Source: Diploptera punctata (lineage: Eukaryota; Arthropoda; Insecta; Blattodea; Blaberidae). From it: a stretch of 64,000 nucleotides of DNA. Both the position numbers and the translations under genes were made by a program. Below are positions 56,495 through 64,000 of this stretch, one piece after another. Position 1 is the stretch's first letter. Every line of letters begins with the position of its first letter. The stretch lies in contig JASPKZ010002332.1 of NCBI GenBank assembly GCA_030220185.1, positions 1,674,001 through 1,738,000 of the forward strand, read 5' to 3'. Below the pieces are notes generated by a model. That model ran no database searches and was not told the DNA's origin. It saw only the letters and a program-made list of their open reading frames with translations.

Positions 56495-57991
56495 TAATAA
56501 ATAAAATTAATCTTAATTATCTCACCTCATACACTCCATGTTCTTCAAGCCCAGGACTGGTTTCAGGAGTAGTTGTTCGTACGAGGGTGAATCAAATATA
56601 AACCGGAATTATTGTTTAAAATTTTATTGAATTAACAAAAAAATACAAAACCACCACCTCATTTTTCTACATAGTCTCCTGCATTTCCAACACACTTTTG
56701 CCATCGAGTTGGCAACTTTTTGATGCCGTCCTTGAAGAATGAGGGATGACGTTTAGTCAGCCAGTTGCGCACGAACTCCTCTACCGCTGCATTGTCACCA
56801 AACCGCCTTCCTCCCAGGTCTTCTTTCAGTGGCCCAAACAAATAGTAGTCACAGGGTGACAAATCTGGACTGTAAGGAGGATGTTCCAGAGGTGTCCAAT
56901 GAATTTGCTTCAGTTTTTCTTGTGTCAACCGAGCAGTGTGAGGCCTTGCATTGTCATGCAGCACAATCACATTTCGGATCGGTCTCCGGCGGTGCTTGTT
57001 GCGATATGCTGCTTTTGTCTCATCCAAAAGCCAGCAGTAGTACTCTGCATTCACTGTTCATCGTTCATGAAGGAAATCCACTTTCAAAACTCCTTCAGAG
57101 TCCCAAAAAACAGTCGCAAGGACCTTTCCAGCCACACCTCGCTCTCGTCACTCTCCGTGCTGGAACGTTTTGACTCTGGGGTATAATGATGAACCCAAGT
57201 TTCATCAGAGGTCACAATGTGATTCAGAAAATCATCTCCTTCCTCCTCGTAGCGACTCAGATGCCTCTGAGACACTTCCTGGCGCAAATTTTTTTGTTCC
57301 TGGCTGAGGAGCCGAGGAACCCACCTGGCAGACAATTTTCGGAATTTGAGTTCATCACTGATGATGGCTTGAACACTTCCGAAGCTTATTCCAACGTGTG
57401 AAGCAATTTCAGAAATTGTTATGCGCCGATCCTCCTCAATAAGGTCCCGTACAGCACAAATGTTGTCTGCAGTGATGCTTGTTCTTTGCCGTCTTTGGCG
57501 GAGCTCATTATCCACTGAATCCCGGCCTGCTAAAATTTGTTTGCACCAATCATACACCTGCGTCTTCGAAAGGGTTGCTTCCCCGAACTGCTCATAGAGC
57601 CTTCTCAAAATTTTAGAAGGTTTAGTGCCTTCTTTTTCCAAAAACTTAATAATAATGCTTTGTGCAACAGACGTGTGTACCTCTGCTCGCTCATGGCGTA
57701 CTGAAGCAAGCGGCCCGCTCTTCGGAGTGTGACACATCAAGATCCCTACTCCAGACACCCCCACCAACTTCCCCTCCAAACCGCAACCTTTGCAGTTCGC
57801 TACCAGAACCTCCAGATACAAATTCCGGTTTATATTTGATCCACCCTCGTACCTTCAGCCATCATTACAACTCTTGAGTTGTAAAAATGGCTGAAGATGG
57901 AACAACTAACTATTCATGAAACCAGTCCTGTGCTTTGGAGAACACAGTGTATGAGGTAAGATAATTAAGATTTTAAGATTTATTTATTCAT
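56495..57991. mobile_element. Penelope-like hairpin H13 split by mariner
   Basis: The left arm (56495-56581) and right arm (57850-57991) are inverted copies sharing TTAATTATCTCACCTCATAC and CTGGTTTC-type segments. The mariner 56582-57849 sits exactly between them at a TA. The plus-strand core at 57891-57922 reads CTGAAGA then GAAAC, with a poor helix. Confidence 0.75.
56582..57849 (-). mobile_element. full-length mariner with frameshifted transposase
   Basis: 1268 bp, inverted ends CGAGGGTGAATCAAATATAA and inverse, TA at 56580-56581 and 57850-57851. The minus-strand frame from 57821 gives the HTH region (VAQSIIIKFLEKEGTKPSKI, SKTQVYDWCKQI) and first-Asp motif TSDETWVHHYTPESK. After a frameshift near 57080, 57054-56659 gives VLHDNARPHTARLT and YSPDLSPCDYYLF. 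Second Asp to third Asp spacing is 34 (DD34D), the mariner signature. One or two frame breaks make it inactive, but it is otherwise intact. Confidence 0.92.
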
Positions 57992-57999
57992 AAAATTAA

Positions 58000-58185
58000 A
58001 TGTTTCTTACCTCTCCTCATATAAATCTTGTAAGTAGATGACGATTTCGAGACCATAAAGGTATCATCTCCAGTACTTTTTTGGCGACTGATGTTATGTC
58101 GATTGGAAGAAATTCTTCTTCTTCTTCTTCATTTTATTTATTAACTTGAAAGCTTCATAATGTTATTTCCCATAAGTTTTGTGGA
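58000..58185 (-). mobile_element. Penelope-like 3' end, H14
   Basis: The minus strand has a core CTGGAGA, helix ATACC with GGTCT, GAAAT (58044-58073) and the ATGAGGAGAGGTAAGAAAC junction at about 58000-58020. The fourth core base is changed (A to G). No clear partner arm. Confidence 0.5.
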
Positions 58186-58204
58186 ATAATTCCATTACTT
58201 TTAA

Positions 58205-58850
58205 AGTACAACAGGAAGTAATATTATGTGGTTTTTAATTAAGTTTGGTTTGTGTGTTCTTATCTCATATGGTTGTTTCTATTGGACATATGTTTCAAGG
58301 CATGTTTGCCCCATCCTCAGCTAGCACAGACTGATTTTTCCCAAAGTGTCTGCCCTAGATCTCAACTCCTGCTCCCTCTTTCTGTGGTCCAAATTAGGTT
58401 CCTCTCCCCAGAAATTTCAAAATTAATAATTCTCTCCTTCTTCTGTATGTAGATTTTCCCCCATATGGTGAAATCATTTGTTTTCTAACTGTTTTAATAA
58501 TTTTATTTTTAAATCTATTTTGTGTTTTTCTGACCAAATGTGAGCAGCTATTGCAGATTTTTATACTTCCCCCCCCCTTTTTTTTTACATGTCTTGTGTG
58601 TTCTTTGGGTCTAATGGTTAAATTTCTCTTTGTTTTCCCTGTGTATATCTTATCACAATCTGAAAATTTTATTTGATATATTCCTATTTTTTTTACTATT
58701 ATCATCAAGCTTTCCATTTTTGTTGGTTTTTATTAGTTTATTTAGGTTATAATCATTCTTTGGTGCTAATCTGATATTAATTTTTTTTAATCTATGGAAA
58801 TTTCACATTAGAAACAGAAGAGAATAAATAATTACCATTTTTATTATCTG
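58205..58850 (-). mobile_element. Penelope-like element with GIY-YIG endonuclease remnant
   Basis: The minus-strand frame 58717-58394 reads KKIGIYQIKFSDCDKIYTGK then TKRNLTIRPKEHTRHVKKK. GIY, the second motif (YTG for YIG) and the Arg of the R-x-x-EH segment identify the GIY-YIG nuclease fused to Penelope-like reverse transcriptases. Downstream, after frame changes, come a WEKI-type segment (GKSTYRRRRELLILKF) and a core at 58292-58320 (CTGAGGA, GGC/GCC helix, GAAAC), then the tail near 58210-58230. The RT part is absent: a 5'-truncated copy. Confidence 0.75.
58292..58320 (-). ncRNA. hammerhead-like core of the GIY-YIG copy
   Basis: The complement reads CTGAGGA, GGGGC with GCCTT, then GAAAC. 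All invariant core bases are present. Confidence 0.45.
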
Positions 58851-58891
58851 AAATTACGTAGAAATGAGGAAAAAATAAAATAGAATTTGGT

Positions 58892-59154
58892 TTATTTTGA
58901 GTTGTATTTTGACTCCTCATATTTCTTGACACCTTTGCAGACTCTAATTTCTTCACTGCATTTGTGATATTCTCAATGCAACACCATGGTTACAACATGG
59001 TAAGTTGTAACTGTGGTGTCGCATTGAGAATATCACAGATGCAGTGAAGAAACTCAAGAGTCTGCAAAGGAGTCAAGAAATATGAGGTGAGTTAAAATAC
59101 AACTCAAAATAAATAAAATAAACCTCAAAGTGTTCTTTCCTACCTACATAACTT
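58892..59154 (+). mobile_element. hairpin element H16
   Basis: Arms about 58896-58987 and 59012-59112 fold back. The tail AACCTCAAAGTGTTCTTTCC runs to 59154. Perfect 13-bp duplications AATAGAATTTGGT lie at 58879-58891 and 59155-59167. I see no CTGANGA core in this one. Confidence 0.8.
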
Positions 59155-59184
59155 AATAGAATTTGGTATTTATAGAAAATATTC

Positions 59185-59960
59185 ACACACAGCAACTATA
59201 TTAAGGGCCGCATGCAAATACATTAGTCTCTATTAAGGTAGAATTTTTTTATCACTCACCTCATATTGTTCTAGAACATATGTGAGTGATAAAAAATTCT
59301 ACCTTAATGAAATACCTCATAGAGAGAATTCCTAAAATAAGTAACATTAGTCTCTACTCAAATTACTTCCAATCACTGGTGAGCTGACTCACCGTGAGCA
59401 AGTGCAAAGATTGAATTAGCTACCCACAAACTGGTCATCCATGAAAGTCGTCATTTTCGTAATATTGGCAAGAAATTACCCAGAATTCTCAGCGATAAAT
59501 CCACTTCCGTTATTTTTGTCTGCTATAGAGGAACACATTTATGCTTGCGTCCCGCAAATAATACTGTATACGACGACATCTACGTCGTGCAATATTATGC
59601 CGATTCTCCTGTTCTTCCAGTTGAATTCTTTGGTAGACTCTATCAAATTCCTCTTCTCCACGTATACCGAAAACATGATCGAAGTCTTCAAGGTCCAACA
59701 TCTTGGATAAAGCGGCAAGGTTTCAAACTACATCGGTTTCCCTTCGGGATTCTCATGATAAGTTTCTATCTTAAGCTATGATCTTAAGTTACCTCGTCAG
59801 GTAGCTTACGAATTTCAACAATTATTATCACATGAGTAGATTTCTGAGTAAGCAAAATCGTATTAGGATAAAACTTTCTTAGCAGAGAACTCCTTTTACG
59901 GTCTAATGCGTTCAAAGATTTGACCCTAAATCAACTGAATTCAACATATTTCATATAAAA
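59185..59960 (-). mobile_element. long-TIR transposon copy, minus strand, interrupted
   Basis: It is the inverted equivalent of about 7640-8275: the frame 59701-59510 (minus) repeats LEDFDHVFGIRGEEEFDRVY and continues QRIQLEEQENRHNIARRRCR. The hairpin H17 is inserted within it at 59233-59343. Confidence 0.5.
59233..59343 (+). mobile_element. hairpin element H17, 111 bp
   Basis: It starts TTAAGGTAGAATTTTTTTAT, folds back through CTCACCTCAT, then has the tail ATACCTCATAGAGAGAATTC. Perfect 13-bp duplications ACATTAGTCTCTA lie at 59220-59232 and 59344-59356. The host sequence at this site is known from the uninterrupted copy near 8240, which shows a clean insertion. Confidence 0.88.
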
Positions 59961-60121
59961 TGGTAGCCTTCAATAGCCTATCACATAGATTGATGAATAT
60001 GCCCCTGTACAGAGAAAATTAAAGAGATGGAGAAAAAAAAACACAATTGAAGTGGCAAAAGAAAATTATTTTGAAGAGAAAATTTATAAGCACAAAAAAA
60101 AAGTTAAGGAATGAAAATACT

Positions 60122-60393
60122 TTAAAATTCATCGGAGAACATATTGTTTAAACAACTCACCTCATAGGATTCATGCTTCCATGATATCGCGATTCAAACA
60201 TAGTCATGTTCATCTTCAACCATAACTCCGACTCAGTGGCTGAGTTATGGCTGAAGATGAACATGACTATGTTTGAAATCGCGATATCATGGAAACATGA
60301 ATCCTATGAGGTGAGTTGTTTAAACAATATGTTCTCCAATGAATTTTAATGATTATACCTCATAATGTTTACTTCCCAACATTAATTTAATAT
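60122..60393 (+). mobile_element. Penelope-like hairpin H18, copy of H3
   Basis: Nearly identical to 42029-42283 and in the same orientation. Perfect 12-bp duplications AATGAAAATACT lie at 60110-60121 and 60394-60405. The plus-strand core 60251-60279 is intact; the minus-strand core has lost one T and has a base change. Confidence 0.88.
60251..60279 (+). ncRNA. hammerhead-like core in H18
   Basis: CTGAAGA, AACAT with ATGTT helix, GAAAT, as in H3. Confidence 0.5.
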
Positions 60394-60677
60394 AATGAAA
60401 ATACTCTTCAAATAGAAAAACCAAAGAAAGTGAAATACAAGAAATTCACATATCACCCATGGACACACAATAAATTCCATGAAGGTGGCAGTACCATTGA
60501 TACAGTGGCAAGTTCAACAGACATAGTCAGCAAAACAGATTAATTTGCAATAATATCAATAATGAAGTAAGTTTCTGTTTAAATATAACCATATTTTTGG
60601 GATGAGTTGGCCATCTAGCAGACAAGAGTCAACTACATTATGTTTGAAACTAAACTCATATACTCAGAAATTCGTCA

Positions 60678-61415
60678 TTCCTGTTACTTGATTCAATCTT
60701 TAGTTATATCAGGAAATAGAACATTAAATAGCATAAAGTTTTTGTTAACTGATTAAAACAATTATTTTGTTATTAAAAAATATGTAAAGAAGAAATAAAG
60801 GGGTGAAGTTATTGGATAAAATAATCATTTTGGGAAAAAATCCACATAAAAAAAACTTATGAACTTCGAAATTCCTGCGGATTCTGATTGGATCCATAGG
60901 TTTATCAGTCCACCAACATAGGGAAGTAGTAGTAGTTCTTCTGATGTGTATTATTGATTCACCCAAATACTATAAATGTTAATCATAGAGGTAATGCTAG
61001 GGATAAAGTTATCGACATAACATCAGTCAAAGAGAAATTACTGACATTCCTGTTACTTGATTCAATGTTTAGTTATATCAGGAAACATAACATTGAATAG
61101 CATTAAGTTTTGTTAAACTGATTAAAACAGAATTATTTTGTTATTAAAAATATGTAAAGAAGAAATAAAGGGGTGAAATTATTGGATAAAATAATCAGTT
61201 TGGGAAAAAATCCACATAAAAAAAAAGAAAGAAAGAAAAATTTCCGTGGATTCTGATTGGATCTGTAGGTTTATCAGTCCACCAACATAGGAAAGTAGTA
61301 GTAGTTCTTCTGATCGACATAACATCAGTCAAAGAGAAATTACTGAAGATGAAGCTGCCAAAGCTCTGAAACCATGATCTTATAGATATGAGGTGAGGTA
61401 TGAATAGAGATCCGT
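60678..61415 (+). mobile_element. Penelope-like 3' region, tandemly duplicated
   Basis: Two direct copies of about 290-360 bp start at about 60680 and 61044 (ATTCCTGTTACTTGATTCAA). Each encodes a decayed C-terminal segment (WEKIHIKK and SDWIHRFISPPT). The second continues into a core at 61343-61372 (CTGAAGA, AGCT with AGCT, GAAAC) and ATGAGGTGAG at about 61387. Confidence 0.65.
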
Positions 61416-61636
61416 GAAAGTGGTTTTATTTTTAGGAAAAATTTGTTTGAGAATTTCAAGATTTCAACGTTATTGGGAATTTGGCAGTGTTATTCTAAAA
61501 AAATGTAAATATGGGTCTTTTTAATCCTAGTTCAGTATATTAAACACAATAAGAATGATATATCCAGTAGTTTAAGGGATATAAAATTGATAATTATATC
61601 TGCAAAAATTTGGGGTGGGGGGTAAAACTTATCTTA

Positions 61637-62045
61637 CATCGACCGCGGTGGACTAGTGTTTATGCTCCTTGCCTCTGGTCCTGAGGTTCGTGGGTTCAAA
61701 CCCGGCTGGAGTGGATGGATTTTTTTTAGGATGGAAAAATCCAAGGAGCAAGTCCTCCGGGAGGGACTTTAAGCCATGGGTCCCGAGTCTGAAGATTTTC
61801 AGGCTCGTAAAAGATCCTTAAGCCTGAATGAAAAGGCCTCTAAGCAAAATTTACTGAATTTTCCCGTCCTAGTACTACCTTGGTTTCCTAGATGTCAGTA
61901 TGAGGTGGAACGCTGACCATGGGCCACTCAAATGACATCTATACAAAAACAAGTTTAACTAAATTAGTGTGGTTCAAATGCTTCCCTGTAGGGGAGAGCG
62001 AGAGCGCCCAAATCTCTGTTAAGGGAAACATGGGCTTACAAGAAG
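61637..62045 (+). mobile_element. tRNA-derived SINE, family B
   Basis: Head CGCGGTGGACTAGTGTTTAT, B box GGGTTCAAACCCGG, then the same body as 24363-24775 to AACATGGGCTTACAAGA. Confidence 0.82.
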
Positions 62046-62855
62046 AAAACTTATCTTACACGTTAATATAATTCGTATTTCTTGGAATTCATATTGGCCA
62101 TAGAACTTAAATCTATGGAGAGACCATATTTGAGCACGAGAAGGACAGAAAATATTACCTCTATGTTGTGAACTGTGTTGCAAACATTTCCCTTTGCAAG
62201 AGTGCATGGAGGAAGCAGATATGGCAGTTAAAAAGAAGATGGAATCTGAAAACAGTGTTCAAAAATGCATTGTGAAAATTTTGCGAATAGAACAAAAAAA
62301 GAAATATCCAGAATTCGTTTAAAAAAATTTAAATTTCATGTTATTTTGCATTATTGTAGGATTTCGCGATCCATAAATGCTTTTCTTGAGGTTATGGGAA
62401 GTGGAGTTAAGAAATGATGCAAGAAAGTGACAAAATTAGAGCATTTTGCATTATCGGGACTCACGAATTTCACAGATCTCTAGGCATGAAGCATTTTAAT
62501 TTAATCGTATTCCTTATACAATTGAAATAATTACATTTCAACTTCATCTGGGTTCTGGTGCCTTCATAAATATTGAATATCTTGCATTTTCAGAAGTACT
62601 GTTAAATAGTTTTTAAATGGATTAGCAAATGAGAAAACAGAATTGATTAAAATTATTTTAACATTGTCAAAGATGGGAGTTTTTTCCTTCTGATTTAATG
62701 TTTTACCCCTGGCTACAAAAAACATTATTTGTAACTACTTCAGGATTTTATTGTGTCATGATGTAGGCAGTGATTGAAAACATGCCAATTATTCACAATG
62801 ATAAAATGTTTTACGAGGAATAGAATTTTAACAATTTTGGGATTTTACATTTTAG

Positions 62856-62998
62856 GACCACATGTGGCTCGAGCTGTTGAACAAATGATGTCTATGGGAT
62901 TCAGCAATGAAGGAGGTTGGCTGACTCAACTTCTTGAGAGCAAGAATGGAGACATTAGCAAAGCTCTTGATATGCTGCAGCCTGTGAGGAGGTCATAA
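62856..62998 (+). CDS. ref(2)P: p62 coding exon 7: UBA domain and stop
   Basis: Acceptor TTTTAG ends at 62855 and the exon opens in phase 1. It reads [20 protein letters not shown], then [20 protein letters not shown] and ends QPVRRS before TAA (62996-62998). This is a UBA three-helix bundle. MGFSNEGGW is the loop that contacts ubiquitin and is characteristic of p62 rather than other UBA proteins. It delivers ubiquitinated cargo binding. The C-terminal tail after the UBA is short, as in insect orthologues. Confidence 0.97.
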
Positions 62999-63445
62999 AT
63001 GCATCTATATCCAACTACTATTTATATTCAATATTAATAGTTCAACTATTTAGAAATAGTTAATGGTTTGATTGTAATGATTATACACTATAAGCTATAT
63101 GATTATATTAATGAAAACTAGTTAGTGTTAGATTAACATTCCTTTTAAACATTTATATTTCATTTTCATAGAAAAGTCTATGAAACAAAGTTAGTGTTAT
63201 TCAGTTTAATTATTCTATGTATTTTAAATCATGGTATTTTTAATTTGCAATGAATATTATTTTAGCTATGATATTTGACAATAGAGGTTTAAAATATGTT
63301 ACAACATTGTTAAATTCACTTATTATTAATGATAAATATTTGTTCTATGTTCTTGAAAAAAGGAATTTGAAATACTATTTTTTTTTGTATTCAATACTTT
63401 TAAATGGCTTTGCATTTTGTTATTATAACCAAGATAATTTTGTTC

Positions 63446-63451
63446 AATAAA
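63446..63451 (+). terminator. polyadenylation signal, proximal
   Basis: AATAAA 448 bases after the p62 stop codon, in AT-rich 3' UTR. A GT/T-rich stretch follows at about 63464-63477. Confidence 0.6.
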
Positions 63452-63719
63452 TATTTTAAAACCTGTATTTTTGTTTGAAAAAAAGATTCCAGGATTATAA
63501 TTTTTTTTAATGCCCCCAGTTTTGTCCTTTTAGACATTTCTGGTGTTCTCTCCTGGCAAGGATTATAAAATATTGAAAACTATTACAATGTGATTATGAA
63601 AATGATAAAAACTTAAGCGCATGAAAATATCAATGTAGTTCTATCCTATTTATCGAATGACAGTGTAGTAGAGTTTGTATTATGGTAAAAAAAAAGAGTT
63701 TGTATTGTTTTGTGATTCC

Positions 63720-63725
63720 AATAAA
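63720..63725 (+). terminator. polyadenylation signal, distal candidate
   Basis: A second AATAAA, 722 bases after the stop codon, could give a longer 3' UTR. Confidence 0.35.
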
Positions 63726-63739
63726 ATTTGACTTGAGAC

Positions 63740-64000
63740 CAGTTTTTACTAATTACATTTTTGAAATCCTAATTGAAATTTTATTCCATTAGGCTCCATC
63801 AATTCAAGGAAGACTATTATTTCCATATCCTTACTTCTACATGACATCCATAAAATACTTCCTGTTTGGACGAGCACACCATCTTCCATATTTTCCTTTT
63901 AATTCCAATTCCAGTGACTATTCTTTTCCAAGTTTTTTTTAGGGAATATTCTTATATATTGCTCAATCATTTCAACAGTCACTTCTTCATTTAATATTGA
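63740..64000. other. downstream AT-rich stretch
   Basis: No recognisable feature before the window ends. Confidence 0.35.

Larger units (their letters stand above)
36272..63471 (+). other. ref(2)P: p62/sequestosome-1 (ref(2)P) gene span
   Basis: Seven coding exons (36285-36459, 37332-37472, 41850-42016, 45212-45602, 50448-50648, 56035-56393, 62856-62998) encode about 525 residues with PB1, ZZ, LIR and UBA in that order. This is the diagnostic layout of p62/SQSTM1 and Drosophila ref(2)P. p62 binds ubiquitinated cargo through the UBA, polymerises through PB1 and hands cargo to Atg8 through the LIR. The introns are 0.9 to 6.5 kb and full of transposons. The upstream splice acceptor at 36270-36271 implies at least one 5' non-coding exon. 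I see no convincing KEAP1-binding DxxTGE-type motif after the LIR. Confidence 0.95.

Noticed and set aside
59012..59075. Hammerhead core in hairpin H16
   Set aside because: GAAGAAACTC is present, but there is no CTGANGA box at the right distance on either strand.

Overview
The window looks like intron-rich, AT-rich, repeat-laden nuclear DNA from an insect with a large genome. A polyneopteran such as a cockroach or termite is my guess, based on the density of tRNA-derived SINEs, RTE-type LINEs, Tc1/mariner copies and Penelope-like elements; the sequence does not prove the species. No bacterial-style operons, rRNA, viral genome or CRISPR array is visible.

One host gene can be supported: the orthologue of p62/sequestosome-1 (Drosophila ref(2)P), the selective-autophagy receptor. 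It lies on the + strand from about 36.27 kb to 63.45 kb. Seven coding exons carry the full domain order: PB1 (36285-36459 and 37332-37472), ZZ zinc finger (41850-42016), a linker with a conserved helical segment (45212-45602), a LIR motif W-T-V-L (50448-50648), a Ser/Thr- then Pro-rich linker (56035-56393) and a C-terminal UBA (62856-62998). Splice sites and phases agree at every junction except the end of the sixth coding exon, where the assembly appears to be one base short. A non-coding first exon must lie upstream of 36272; a TATA/initiator-like candidate is near 26.85 kb.

0-26 kb is intergenic or upstream DNA made of dead elements: LINE 3' ends, SINEs, a nearly complete Tc1 (8619-10138), long-TIR DNA transposon copies (7490-8370, 14275-16625), ATT microsatellites and a LINE with a mutated YADD box (21720-23345). 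26-36 kb holds the candidate promoter, a Penelope-like hairpin, a LINE, a decayed pogo/Tigger-like DDE transposase, a mini-mariner and a tandem pair of tRNA-like modules.

36-63 kb is the p62 gene, whose introns have been inflated by transposons. The striking component is a group of hairpin elements about 75-390 bp long. Their arms are inverted copies of Penelope-like 3' ends, and many carry a hammerhead-ribozyme-like core (CTGANGA, helix, GAAAY). They share a tail beginning ACCTCATA and are flanked by 10-13 bp target-site duplications. One inserted 12 bp downstream of a p62 splice donor and duplicated most of that donor; another was later split by a full-length mariner. A Penelope-like GIY-YIG domain remnant lies at 58394-58717. 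A second unusual group is tRNA-like modules in tandem or inverted arrays (5.8-6.4, 35.6-36.0, 44.6-45.0, 48.1-50.1 and 55.0-55.9 kb).
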